A stretch of 64,000 bases of DNA from Leifsonia sp. CL147 (GTDB lineage Bacteria > Actinomycetota > Actinomycetes > Actinomycetales > Microbacteriaceae): NCBI RefSeq assembly GCF_900114565.1, contig NZ_FOTM01000010.1, forward strand, positions 1-64,000, given 5' to 3'. The first letter of the stretch is position 1. Every line of letters starts with the position of its first letter. The notes beneath the pieces were generated by a model. That model ran no database searches, was not told where the DNA came from, and worked only from the letters and a program-made list of their open reading frames with translations. Below are positions 1 to 7,814 of this stretch, in pieces. Made by a program: the position numbers and the translations under genes.

Positions 1-183
1 GACAGGCCGACCCGCGGCTCGCGCCGCGACATGCGCGGCGACCGTGTGATGAGAGCAACCCGCGAGCTGCCCCGCCGCCCGATACGACCCCGTCGCATCG
101 AACGCTTCCAGAATCTCCATGACTTCTCCGTCAGACTTCAACACAGCCCCTTCCCGGGCGACGACGACTTCAGCACCCGTCAT
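1..183 (-). CDS. istA: IS21-family transposase IstA, N-terminal fragment running off the left edge
   Basis: This reading frame is open from an ATG at 183 leftward to base 1, giving 61 residues with no stop. The fragment contains MEILEAFDATGSYRAA and AGCSHHTVAAHVA, the N-terminal helix-turn-helix region typical of actinobacterial IS21 transposases (DDE recombinases that work with the IstB ATPase). The start lies about 150 bases inside the element's terminus at 335, as expected for istA, the first gene of IS21 elements. The catalytic DDE domain and istB would lie left of base 1, so I cannot tell whether the element is intact. The alternative, an unrelated HTH protein, is unlikely given the terminal repeats next to it. 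Confidence 0.85.
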   Translation of the reverse strand, partial: MTGAEVVVAREGAVLKSDGEVMEILEAFDATGSYRAAGQLAGCSHHTVAAHVAARAAGRPV

Positions 184-240
184 CGAACCGGGAAGGAGGA
201 CCCACCGCCGCGACGACGCGCGGGGCGGAACCATCAGACG

Positions 241-331
241 TGGGCAGAACTCATGGCCACCAGCGGGCAGTTCTCCTGGCCACCCACGGGCAGTTCTCGT
301 GACCGCCTACGGGCAGTTTTCCATGGCCGCC
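241..331. repeat. Four subterminal repeats of the IS21 end (probable transposase-binding sites)
   Basis: Four near-repeats start at about 241, 263, 287 and 309. Each contains GGGCAG followed by TTCTC, AACTC or TTTTCC and then GGCCRCC or GACCGCC. Spacing is 22 to 24 bases. Multiple terminal repeats of this kind are the known IstA binding sites of IS21 elements; the role here is by analogy. Confidence 0.7.
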
Positions 332-335
332 GACA

Positions 336-526
336 CCCTGCCGCCTGATCGTCTCGGAGGCAACACAATCGTCAAGCGTTATGAGATTCTGAAGCCTCTG
401 CCGAACAGTGTGCGGATGGGCGAGATCGCACCAGGATTTGGGCAACCAGGAGGCGGTGTTCAGTATCACTTCCCTGGTGGCATCAAGGAACTAGTCAAGC
501 AAGGTTATTTGAAGGAAATTCAATGA
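336..526 (+). pseudogene. C-terminal remnant of a TNT-domain (NAD-glycohydrolase) toxin, truncated by IS21
   Basis: The frame reads LPPDRLGG, then YEILKPLPNSVRMGEIAP, then FGQPGGGVQYHFPGG and GYLKEIQ before a stop at 524-526. This is the C-terminal end of the tuberculosis necrotizing toxin domain (PF14021), whose members break down NAD. About 60 residues remain. Upstream, the same frame runs into the insertion-sequence terminus, so the trafficking region, most of the catalytic domain and the native start are gone. The fragment is markedly lower in GC than the chromosome, which suggests acquisition by transfer. The final codons overlap the next gene (ATGA), the usual toxin-immunity arrangement. 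It should be inactive. Confidence 0.8.
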
Positions 527-792
527 ATCACGAAAAATATGTAAAACGTATGGCCGAGATCGGTTACTCCCGAGAAGATGCGGAGGACCTGATCTGGTTC
601 CCGAAAGACTCCTCCGAGACGAGTTTGGCCTTGCGGACCTTCAATTTTGTACCGATAGGTGATGGTCTGTATGAGATATGGATATCGGGTGACCGGGATG
701 AATTCTTTCGGGTCAGGTCCAGCGGCCGCGACTTCGTGGGCTCGCTAAGTGAGGCTTATGAGTACGTCTATGAGGACAGGCGCGACGCTTAG
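523..792 (+). CDS. Small protein, probable immunity protein for the TNT toxin
   Basis: An 89-residue acidic soluble protein with no signal peptide or membrane segment. I do not recognise its sequence family. The start ATG at 523 overlaps the toxin stop codon by four bases, so the two genes are translationally coupled. Like the toxin remnant it is AT-richer than the rest of the window. Position directly behind a TNT toxin is the only evidence for an immunity role (binding and blocking the NAD-glycohydrolase domain); in the TNT family the partner usually sits exactly here. With the toxin destroyed, the gene is an orphan that could still protect against the same toxin from neighbours. Confidence 0.6.
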   Translation: MNHEKYVKRMAEIGYSREDAEDLIWFPKDSSETSLALRTFNFVPIGDGLYEIWISGDRDEFFRVRSSGRDFVGSLSEAYEYVYEDRRDA

Positions 793-829
793 AAAGCGCC
801 AGGACGTTTGCGGCGAGTGTCCGAGTGAT

Positions 830-851
830 TCGTGGCTTGTGTGAACCACGA
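830..851. terminator. Weak hairpin after the immunity gene; rest of the gap featureless
   Basis: TCGTGG (830-835) pairs with CCACGA (846-851) around a 10-base loop, 38 bases after the stop at 792. There is no T-run, so it could act as a terminator only weakly. The remaining bases to 1027 hold nothing I can identify. Confidence 0.3.
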
Positions 852-1027
852 GCAATCATTCAGCGCGTCGCAGAGGTTGGTTGACGGAGGTTGGGTCGGC
901 GGTGCACGGTCGCGTTGATGCTCAGTGATGACTGAACCGCGCCGGGTTAGTGGGGGGCGAGTTCTCCTGGCAGCGGATGCGCGGCGGGACATCCCGGTTA
1001 GCCGGATGACGGTCCGTTCCATGGTCG

Positions 1028-1945
1028 TCAGAAGATGACGATGGCTTGACTCTGGAGGGTTCGGGTCAGCTCGGGAAGGTCGTCCGGGCTCGAGCAGCCG
1101 CCGAGGATGACGAGGGTGACGTCCGCTTTCGCGATTGTGCGAGCCCAGACGACACCCTTGCTGGCGGTCACCTGCAGCCCGTCGACAAGCGCCTTGCTCC
1201 CGCCGAACCCGTAGGCCATCGGCTGCTCGGTGGCAGCGGCCTTCACCTGCGCCGGCGTGTAATTGCCGGCGATGGCCAAGATCTGGGTGAGCGAGTACAG
1301 GGTGGCGTCGCGGTCCGTTCGGGTGTCCGCGGCCGGGTCGATGCGGGTCTGGCTGAAGTCGAGGGTGCAGCCGGTGGAAGAGGAGGTGTATCCCCATTGG
1401 CCCTCACCGTTGTCGGGTGAGGTGAGCTTCCAGTCGCGATTGCTCATGACCGAGTCGGCCCACTGCGGGAATCCATCGGCGGTCGACAGGGACGCTCCAC
1501 CTTCCCAGCTGATCCCTCCGTCAGACGAATCTGCCTCGCCCGAGCCGGGCTCCGCTGTCGCGTCCTCGTGTGGCTCGGCGGTCGCCGAAGCCTGTGGAGT
1601 GCTCTGCTCCTGGAGGGCTACGACACGATTCACCTGGTGGCTGATGGCGGCGACGCTGACGATCGCGATGATGACGGCCGTCGTGAGCCCGCAGATCGAA
1701 CTCCAGATGGTGGCAGCGATGGCGAGGCCCTTGCCCTTCTGGCCCGTCCGCTTGATTTGAACCAGCGCGATGATTCCCAGGATCAGCCCAGCGGGCCAGG
1801 TGATCAGCGCGAAGATCAGCGCATTGGATGCGAGCGTGTTCCACTCGCGTGGCCCGATCGGGCCGGTGGGCGCGACGGGTTCCGTGGTGCCGGGTGCGTC
1901 GGCGTCGTCGGCGAGAGGCGGTGTGCTGCTCATGATGGAGTCCAC
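1028..1945 (-). CDS. DUF4190-like two-TM membrane protein with a large extracytoplasmic domain
   Basis: 305 residues. Residues 1-35 are Pro/Ala-rich and cytoplasmic. Two hydrophobic helices follow at about 40-62 and 72-100, separated by the charged turn KRTGQKGKG, the usual DUF4190 pattern. Residues 110-145 form a low-complexity Ala/Glu/Ser linker, and 150-305 form an outside domain with two cysteines (STGC and GGCSSP) that could make a disulfide. The role is unknown; DUF4190 proteins of this layout are often cell-envelope proteins. The longest frame starts at a GTG (1945), with an in-frame ATG at 1933; neither has a strong ribosome site. It lies alone, facing the downstream face of a MarR gene. 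Confidence 0.75.
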   Translation of the reverse strand: MDSIMSSTPPLADDADAPGTTEPVAPTGPIGPREWNTLASNALIFALITWPAGLILGIIALVQIKRTGQKGKGLAIAATIWSSICGLTTAVIIAIVSVAAISHQVNRVVALQEQSTPQASATAEPHEDATAEPGSGEADSSDGGISWEGGASLSTADGFPQWADSVMSNRDWKLTSPDNGEGQWGYTSSSTGCTLDFSQTRIDPAADTRTDRDATLYSLTQILAIAGNYTPAQVKAAATEQPMAYGFGGSKALVDGLQVTASKGVVWARTIAKADVTLVILGGCSSPDDLPELTRTLQSQAIVIF

Positions 1946-2125
1946 TTTCGAGAAGGTGCAGGGTGATCGCGTACCCGCTGCCGCGGGGCGAATGCGTCAC
2001 TGATCGACATGGGTGTGCCGCAGCGGTGTCGGCACGCCATTATCCCTGATTCCGATGTGGAAGTGGAGAGAATCTGCGATTGGTGGTTCTATAAGAAGGT
2101 TTTTGTTTGGGACTTTAAATGCTAG

Positions 2126-2626
2126 TCAGGTTTCGGCGTCAGCGGAGGGGAAACCTGCACCGGCCGGTGGCACGAGAGTGAAGCGGCCGTCGTCGGCGGG
2201 TGCGGCGCCGGCGGCGCGTGCGAAGGCGTCGAACGCCTGGGCGGCCGCCGCGCGGGAGGGCGTCGGCATAGCGCCGAGCACCTCCGCGATGGCCTGGCGG
2301 CGGTGGTCGATCACCCGCTCCACGAGGCTCCGTCCGGATCCGGTCAGGTGGAGGCGGACGTAGCGCCGGTCGGCGGCGTCCCCCTGGCGTTCGACGAGTC
2401 CCGCACGGACGAGCTTCTCGCTCAGCCGGGTCGCATTGGATGCGTGGATGCCGAGCTCGGCGGCGACATCGCCCGGCGTGCGCGGGCCGTGGGTGGCGAT
2501 CAGCACGAGCACCCGCAGTTGCGGCGACGTCACGATGTCCTCGACCTCCATGACGGAGCGTGCCGCGACGCGCATCAGCACATCGGCGGCTCCGAGGGCG
2601 GCCTCGATCTGTTCGTCAGTGCTCAC
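2126..2626 (-). CDS. MarR-family transcriptional regulator
   Basis: 166 residues with the standard winged-helix layout: an N-terminal dimerisation helix (1-30), recognition region around TPGDVAAELGIHASNATR (65-82), a wing with DAADRRYVRLHLT (95-110) and C-terminal helices. The DRR motif in the wing is typical of MarR proteins. It starts at GTG 2626, only six bases after a TAGAAA -10-like box on the minus strand, which suggests a leaderless message. The C-terminal 20 residues are Ala/Pro-rich. It is divergent from the small histidine-rich gene at 2737, which may be its target along with its own promoter. The ligand is unknown. Confidence 0.85.
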   Translation of the reverse strand: MSTDEQIEAALGAADVLMRVAARSVMEVEDIVTSPQLRVLVLIATHGPRTPGDVAAELGIHASNATRLSEKLVRAGLVERQGDAADRRYVRLHLTGSGRSLVERVIDHRRQAIAEVLGAMPTPSRAAAAQAFDAFARAAGAAPADDGRFTLVPPAGAGFPSADAET

Positions 2627-2649
2627 GTGTCTTTTCTACCCCGAATCCG

Positions 2650-2663
2650 TTGCGGTAGTGCAA
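2650..2663. promoter_or_regulatory. Possible operator between the divergent marR and histidine-rich genes
   Basis: TTGC (2650-2653) and GCAA (2660-2663) form a short inverted repeat with a 6-base centre in the divergent intergenic region, a size compatible with a MarR dimer. The arms are short, so this could be chance. A GATAAT -10-like box for the rightward gene follows at 2701-2706. Confidence 0.25.
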
Positions 2664-2736
2664 TAGCTGCGCATCCATGGCCCTGCGCGTCGATCAGTGG
2701 GATAATTGCGCCATCGCAAACAAGGAGGCGATGGCC

Positions 2737-3018
2737 ATGGTTCAGGAGAACGGACGGGACGGGCTCGAGGGTCGCTATACCCAGGTGGATCCGGAGACTC
2801 CGGAGCCACGGGGAGTCCACGGGCAGTACACCGAACACGACGGGATCGGGCCGGAACCCGACATCGCCGGCACCTACATCGGTGCGGAGCGGGATGGAAA
2901 GGAACCCTTGGTCCGCAGCACCCACCAGCGCAGCGGCAACTACCCGAAAGCGGAGCACGAGCCCGAGCACGACAAGCTCGAGCACCACCACCACGAGCAC
3001 CACCACCACGAGAAGTGA
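2737..3018 (+). CDS. Small acidic protein with a histidine-rich tail
   Basis: 93 residues from ATG 2737, chosen because AAGGAGG (2722-2728) sits eight bases upstream; an in-frame ATG at 2731 is too close to it. The body is hydrophilic and rich in Gly, Asp and Glu, with two GxYT motifs (GRYTQVD, GQYTEHD) and GTYIG. The last 20 residues alternate histidine with glutamate (EHHHHEHHHHEK), suggesting binding of nickel, cobalt, zinc or copper. There are no membrane segments. I do not recognise a family with certainty. Divergence from the MarR gene suggests joint regulation. Confidence 0.7.
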   Translation: MVQENGRDGLEGRYTQVDPETPEPRGVHGQYTEHDGIGPEPDIAGTYIGAERDGKEPLVRSTHQRSGNYPKAEHEPEHDKLEHHHHEHHHHEK

Positions 3019-3063
3019 CACGCTGAGTCGCCGAGGGGCGGCGGCACCTCGTCTGGTGCGAGG

Positions 3064-3114
3064 TTCGTCACGAATGTGGGGCTGGGCGCACCGAAACGCA
3101 ACATTCGTGACGAA
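3064..3114. terminator. Family A palindromic element between convergent genes
   Basis: TTCGTCACGAATGT (3064-3077) is the exact reverse complement of ACATTCGTGACGAA (3101-3114), so the region can fold into a 14-bp stem with a 23-base loop. It lies between the convergent ends at 3018 and 3155 and could terminate transcription from both sides. The same core forms long arrays at 14.7 and 17.3 kb. Confidence 0.6.
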
Positions 3115-3154
3115 TGTCGGCACCCTGCGCAGAGGCAACGCGGGGGCGAGAGGC

Positions 3155-4291
3155 TCAGTCGGCGCGGTCGCTGAAGGCGTCCACGCGGTAGCGTTCGGCA
3201 TCCGCCGAGCGGAAGGCGAGCCCGTGGCCCGGCGCCGACCGGTCGGGCACGAGCGACCCGTCCCGCACCGGCGGAACCCCGTCGAAGAAGATCCGTTCGA
3301 TGCGCACGTGGTCGTGGAAGTACTCCACGTTGATCGCGACATCCTCCGCTGCGGCGACCGAGGCGTGGAGCGCCGGCGCGGTGTGCGCGCTCAGCGGCAC
3401 GCCGAAGGCCCGTGCGAGCGCCGCCGCAGCACGGAAGCCGCTGATCCCGCACCGTGTCGCGTCCGCCTGGAGCACATCGACGCATCCCGCCGTCAACAGG
3501 TCGCGGAAGTCGGCAGGCACGTACCCGTACTCGCCGGCGGCCACGCGGATCGGCGCGGGCATCCGGTCGCGCAGCAGGCGCAGCCCATCGCGGTCGTCAC
3601 TGGAGACGGGCTCCTCGAACCAGGTGACGCCCTGTTCGACGAACCGCTCGGCCAGCGCGAGAGCCTGCTTCCGTTCGTAGGCCCCGTTCGCATCCACGAA
3701 CAGCTCGACTCCGGCGCCGATCGCCTCCCGCGCCACCCTGACCCGCCGTAGGTCGTCCGAGGGATGCGTCCCCACCTTCATCTTCACGGCCCGGATGCCG
3801 TCCGCGGCCCACGAGCCCAGCTGATCGGTCAGCTCGGCATCCGTGTAGTCGGTGAACCCGCCGCTCCCGTATGCCTCGACGGTGTCGTGCGCCCCGCCGA
3901 GGTACTGCGTGAGGGACACGCCGGCGAGGCGAGCGGCGAGGTCGTGCGCCGCCACATCCACTGCGGCGACGGCGCTGGCACCCAGCCCCGGCCACCCGGC
4001 GTTGCGCACCGACCGTGCCATCGCCCAGAACGTCCTCGCCGTGTCGCGGGGATCCGCTCCGAGGACGACCCGGGACAGCACGTCCCGGACGATCCCGAGC
4101 GCCGCGGGAGACGTGTACGCGTAGCCGAGGCCGGTCTCCCCGCCCGCGCTCAGCCGGACCACGAGGACGCCGGTGCTGCTCCAGGTGATCGTCCCGTCGC
4201 TCTCCGGCCGCTCCGTCCCACCGGTCGCCGTGGGCACCCGGTACGCGCCCGCGGCGATCGAGTGGATGCGCGTCCCGCCGTCACTCGTCAT
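3155..4291 (-). CDS. Enolase-superfamily enzyme (mandelate racemase/muconate lactonizing type), likely sugar-acid dehydratase
   Basis: About 378 residues. An N-terminal capping domain is followed by a (beta/alpha)7-beta barrel with the superfamily residues in order: the KMKVG lysine motif, metal ligands in VDANGAYE, FEEPVSSDD and AAGEYGY, LQADATRCGG-like strand (QADATRCG), and a histidine in SAHTAP. These residues abstract a proton alpha to a carboxylate held on Mg2+. The substrate cannot be read from sequence; neighbours suggest an aldonic or related sugar acid. The start is ambiguous: ATG 4291 is chosen, a GTG at 4297 is also in frame, and both overlap the upstream TPP enzyme's stop, implying translational coupling. 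Confidence 0.85.
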   Translation of the reverse strand: MTSDGGTRIHSIAAGAYRVPTATGGTERPESDGTITWSSTGVLVVRLSAGGETGLGYAYTSPAALGIVRDVLSRVVLGADPRDTARTFWAMARSVRNAGWPGLGASAVAAVDVAAHDLAARLAGVSLTQYLGGAHDTVEAYGSGGFTDYTDAELTDQLGSWAADGIRAVKMKVGTHPSDDLRRVRVAREAIGAGVELFVDANGAYERKQALALAERFVEQGVTWFEEPVSSDDRDGLRLLRDRMPAPIRVAAGEYGYVPADFRDLLTAGCVDVLQADATRCGISGFRAAAALARAFGVPLSAHTAPALHASVAAAEDVAINVEYFHDHVRIERIFFDGVPPVRDGSLVPDRSAPGHGLAFRSADAERYRVDAFSDRAD

Positions 4292-6110
4292 CGTCACCGC
4301 GATCCCGGTGGAAGGCGTTCTTGACCCGCTCGACGCCTTCGGTGACCAGGGATGCGGCCGAGTCCTTGATGACTTCGAAGCCGTCCGGGTCGCCCTTCAG
4401 CAGCGCGAACGCTGTGTTCTTGGCGAACTCGGCGGTGATGTGCGGCGGCAGCGGCGGCACGTTCTTGCTGGTGTGCGCGTCGATCAGGGTGACTCCCCGG
4501 TGAGCGAAGGCGGCATCCCAGGCGGCCTCGATGTCGTCGTCGCTCTCGACGGTGATGCCGTTGAAGCCGAGCAGACGCGCCCAGCCGGCATAGTCGACGG
4601 ACTCGACCTCCTGCGAGGTGGACCAGACCGGATTGGCGTCCTCGGTCCTCATCTCCCACGACACCTGGGTGAGGTCGTCGTTGTGCAGCACGAGGACGAT
4701 GAAGCTCGGATCGCTCCACCGGCTCAGGTACTTCTTGATCGTGATCAGCTCGTTCATCCCGAGCATCTGGAAGGCGCCGTCGCCGATGGTGCAGACGACG
4801 GTGCGGTCCGGGTACGCGAACTTCGCCGCCTCGGCGTACGGCATGGCCGCGAGCATCGTGGCGAGCCGGCCGGAGAGGTCGCCGCGCATCCCGTCGCGGA
4901 GCCGGATGTGCTGGCCGTACCAGTCGGCGGTGGTCCCCGCGTCGGCGGTGACGATGGCACCGGCCGGGAGGCGTTTGTTCAGCTCGTAGTACACGCGCCG
5001 CGGGTTGACTCCGTCGTCGTAGGCCTGCTCGGCCTGGGCGGCGAGCTCGTCCTCCCAGTCCCGCATCTCCGCCGCCGCCTTCTCCTGCCAGGAGAGGTCC
5101 TCCTTCTGCCGGAGGAGGGGGATGAGCTCGGCCAGCGCGGTCTTCACATCGGCCCAGATGCTCAGCTCGGTCGGGTAGCGGACGCCCAGCTGCTCGGGCC
5201 GCAGGTCGATCTGGATGCCGCGCGCCTGCCCGGTGGCGGGCAGGAACTGCCCGTACGGGTAGTTCGTACCGAGGAGCACGAGCGTGTCGCAGTCCTTCAT
5301 CTGCTCGTAGCTCGGGCGCGAGCCGAGCAGCCCCAGCTGCTGGGTGTGGAACGGCACGTCGGAGGGGACCACCTGCTTCCCGCGCAACGTCGTGATGACG
5401 CCGGCGCCCGCGAGCCGGGCCGCCTGCAGCACCTCCTCGGTCGCACCGTTCGCCCCGTGGCCGACCAGGAAGGTGACGCGCTCGCCGGCGTTGATGATGT
5501 CCGCAGCGGCCTGCACCTGGTCCCGGGGTGCGGCGAGGGCGGTGGACGGCGCGACGGCACTGGAGCGCGAGACCCACATCTTCTTCCCCGGCTCGACCAT
5601 CTCCTCGCCCTGGATGTCGTGCGGGAAGATGATCACGCACGGTTGCAGCCGCGTGATCGCGATGCGGAACGCCGCATCCACCACCGCCTGGGCCTGCGCG
5701 GGCGACACGATCGTCTGGACGTAGGCCGCGACGTCCGAGAACGTGCGCTCGAGGTGGCTCTCCTGCTGATTGGAGGTGCCGAACGCATCCAGGCCCTGCT
5801 GGCCGACGATCGCGACGACCGGCTGGTTGTCCATCTTCGCGTCGTACAGCCCGTTGAGGAGGTGGAATCCACCGGGACTCGACGTCGCGATGCAGACGCC
5901 CACCTCGCCCGTGAACTTGGCGTGCGCGGTCGCCATCAGGGCCGCGATCTCCTCGTGCGTCGGCCGGATGTACTCCAGGCCGTCGCCCTCCCGCTCGGCC
6001 TTCCCCAGCGCGCCGTCGAACTCCCCGATGCCGTCGCCCGGGAAGCCGAACACCCGCCGGACACCCCACTCGCGGATGCGGCCGATCACGAATTCACTCA
6101 CCGTCGTCAT
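4281..6110 (-). CDS. Thiamine-pyrophosphate enzyme (pyruvate oxidase/acetolactate synthase-like)
   Basis: 609 residues with the three-domain architecture of the family. The N-terminal Pyr domain has the catalytic glutamate in RPTHEEIAALMA, the central domain is Rossmann-like (about 195-330), and the C-terminal PP domain has the Mg2+/TPP motif starting GDGAFQML and ending HNDDL. Such enzymes decarboxylate 2-oxo acids and transfer the two-carbon unit to oxygen, phosphate, a quinone or another oxo acid. The closest general resemblance is to PoxB-type pyruvate oxidases and unassigned TPP-requiring proteins. No membrane-binding C-terminal helix is obvious. It sits 72 bases behind the GMC flavoprotein gene and overlaps the enolase-superfamily gene, so it belongs to the same pathway or redox module. 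Confidence 0.85.
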   Translation of the reverse strand: MTTVSEFVIGRIREWGVRRVFGFPGDGIGEFDGALGKAEREGDGLEYIRPTHEEIAALMATAHAKFTGEVGVCIATSSPGGFHLLNGLYDAKMDNQPVVAIVGQQGLDAFGTSNQQESHLERTFSDVAAYVQTIVSPAQAQAVVDAAFRIAITRLQPCVIIFPHDIQGEEMVEPGKKMWVSRSSAVAPSTALAAPRDQVQAAADIINAGERVTFLVGHGANGATEEVLQAARLAGAGVITTLRGKQVVPSDVPFHTQQLGLLGSRPSYEQMKDCDTLVLLGTNYPYGQFLPATGQARGIQIDLRPEQLGVRYPTELSIWADVKTALAELIPLLRQKEDLSWQEKAAAEMRDWEDELAAQAEQAYDDGVNPRRVYYELNKRLPAGAIVTADAGTTADWYGQHIRLRDGMRGDLSGRLATMLAAMPYAEAAKFAYPDRTVVCTIGDGAFQMLGMNELITIKKYLSRWSDPSFIVLVLHNDDLTQVSWEMRTEDANPVWSTSQEVESVDYAGWARLLGFNGITVESDDDIEAAWDAAFAHRGVTLIDAHTSKNVPPLPPHITAEFAKNTAFALLKGDPDGFEVIKDSAASLVTEGVERVKNAFHRDRGDDDE

Positions 6111-6182
6111 GTGTCTCTCCTCGTCGCTTCGTGTGTTCGTTTCGCGTGTTCACCGGCCATCCAACCCCCGGCTCGCGCCGGG

Positions 6183-7814
6183 TCAACGCCCCGGGTGTTT
6201 CAGCAGCCGGTCGGCGGCGCGCGCAGCCACCGCCATGATCGTGAGGGCCGGGTTCGCGCTGCCCTGGGTCGGCAGGACGCTGCCGTCCGTGATCAGCAGG
6301 TTCGGGACCGCGAAGCTCCGGCAGTCGCGGTCGACGACGGCCTGCTTCTCGTCGTCGCCCATCCGCGCGCCGCCCACGAGGTGCGCGTAGCGCTGCACGG
6401 TCATGGTCTCCTGCGCGCCCGCGGCCTCCAGGATGCGCTCCATCGTGGACTGCGCCGCCGCCGCGAGCGCGCGGTCGTTGTCGCACTGCGAGTACGTGAA
6501 GTGGGCGACCGGCAGTCCGTAGCGGTCCGTCTCGTCCGCCAGGGTCACGCGGTTGTCCGGCTGCGGCAGGAACTCGCACAGCGCGCCGAGGCAGGCCCAG
6601 TGGACGTAGTCGGACATGTATCGGCGGAGGTCGGCGCCCCAGTGGCCCTGCGCCATGACGTGCTCGGCCCAGGTGATCGGCAGCGGCGACACGGTCTGGA
6701 TGGAGTATCCGCGCTTGTAGGGCTTGGTCGGGTCCGTCTCGTAGAACTCCTCGGTGCTGACCTCGGGCGGCGGGCCCTTCCACATCCGGATCTCCTGCGG
6801 GAAGCGGCCCGCCGTCTGCGGTGCGCCCTGCACCATGAGGTAGCGCCCGACCTGGTCGAAGTCGTTGCACAGCCCGTCGGGGAAGCGGCGCGACGTCGAG
6901 TTGAGCAGCAGCCGCGGGGTCTCGATCGAGTACCCGGCCACCGCGACCATCCGCGCCCGCTGAAACCGGGGGATGCCGTCGCGGAAGTAGTGAACGCCGG
7001 TCGCCCGGCCGGTCCTCTCGTCGAACTCGATGGATGCGACCATGCTGTCGGCGCGGATCTCGGCTCCGTGCTCGAGCGCATCCGGGAGGTGCGTGATCAG
7101 CGGAGACGCCTTCGCGTTCACCTTGCAGCCCTGCAGGCAGAACCCGCGGTAGATGCAGTGCGGGCGGTGCCCGAACCGGCCGTTCGTGATCGCGACCGGA
7201 CCGACCTTCGCCACGATGCCGGCCGCCTCCGCGCCGCGCTGGAAGATCTCGCCGTTGCCGGAGACGGGATGCGGACTGTGCGGGTAGCGGTGGGGATCGC
7301 CCCAGGGCCAGTCCTCGCCGGCGACCGGGAGCTCGTTCTCGATGTCCGCGTAGAAGGGGGCGAGCGCGTCGTAGCGAAAAGGCCAGTCGGCGCCGACACC
7401 GTCGTTCGTCCGGGTGCGGAAGTCGCTCGGATGGAAGCGCGGCACGTAGCCCGCGTAGTGCACCATGGAGCCGCCGACGCCGCGGCCCGAGTTGTTGGAG
7501 CCGAGGGGGACCGGGTCGTGGCCGCCGATCTGCCGGGGCTCGGTCCAGTACAGGTGGTGCGATCCGGCCTCGTCGCTGACCCAGTCGCGTTCGGGATCCC
7601 AGAACGGCCCGGCGTCGAAGGCGACAGCGCTCCAGCCCGCGCGCGCCAGGCGCTGCAGCAGGACGGAGCCGCCGGCGCCGCAGCCGACGATCGCGATGTC
7701 GACCTCGTCGGTGTCGGCGAAGCGCCGCATCCCGTCGATCAGGTCCGGGCGGGTCCGCGATCCATCGGGGGTGAGCAGCCAGGCGGAGGCGTTCCTCTCG
7801 CGGACCGCGCTCAC
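6183..7814 (-). CDS. GMC-family flavoprotein oxidoreductase (gluconate/sugar dehydrogenase catalytic subunit-like)
   Basis: The start is GTG 7814, whose GTGA overlaps the upstream stop; this gives 543 residues. An FAD-binding GCGAGGS motif lies near residue 40, followed by the GMC signature region with GRGVGGSMVHYAG. CIYRGFCLQGCKVNAKA contributes a cysteine cluster, and the C-terminal GMC_oxred_C domain ends with LITDGSVLPTQGSANP. The protein oxidises an alcohol or sugar hydroxyl using FAD. In membrane-bound dehydrogenases of this type the partners are a small subunit 3 and a cytochrome c; here the subunit-3-like gene overlaps upstream but no cytochrome gene is present, so the electron acceptor is unclear. 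Confidence 0.9.
   Translation of the reverse strand: MSAVRERNASAWLLTPDGSRTRPDLIDGMRRFADTDEVDIAIVGCGAGGSVLLQRLARAGWSAVAFDAGPFWDPERDWVSDEAGSHHLYWTEPRQIGGHDPVPLGSNNSGRGVGGSMVHYAGYVPRFHPSDFRTRTNDGVGADWPFRYDALAPFYADIENELPVAGEDWPWGDPHRYPHSPHPVSGNGEIFQRGAEAAGIVAKVGPVAITNGRFGHRPHCIYRGFCLQGCKVNAKASPLITHLPDALEHGAEIRADSMVASIEFDERTGRATGVHYFRDGIPRFQRARMVAVAGYSIETPRLLLNSTSRRFPDGLCNDFDQVGRYLMVQGAPQTAGRFPQEIRMWKGPPPEVSTEEFYETDPTKPYKRGYSIQTVSPLPITWAEHVMAQGHWGADLRRYMSDYVHWACLGALCEFLPQPDNRVTLADETDRYGLPVAHFTYSQCDNDRALAAAAQSTMERILEAAGAQETMTVQRYAHLVGGARMGDDEKQAVVDRDCRSFAVPNLLITDGSVLPTQGSANPALTIMAVAARAADRLLKHPGR

Larger units (their letters stand above)
1..335 (-). mobile_element. Terminal part of an IS21-family insertion sequence
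   Basis: Read leftward from 335, the element begins TGTCGGCGGCCATGG, and IS21-family ends start with TG. Next come four variants of a roughly 22-base repeat containing GGGCAG and then the istA start. The boundary at 335 coincides with the point where homology to a TNT toxin gene begins, so the element interrupts that gene. Only one end is in the window, so the target duplication cannot be seen. Confidence 0.8.

Noticed and set aside
793-1027. Further IS or toxin remnant after the immunity gene
   Set aside because: No transposase-like or TNT-like peptide is visible in any frame, and no terminal repeat is present.
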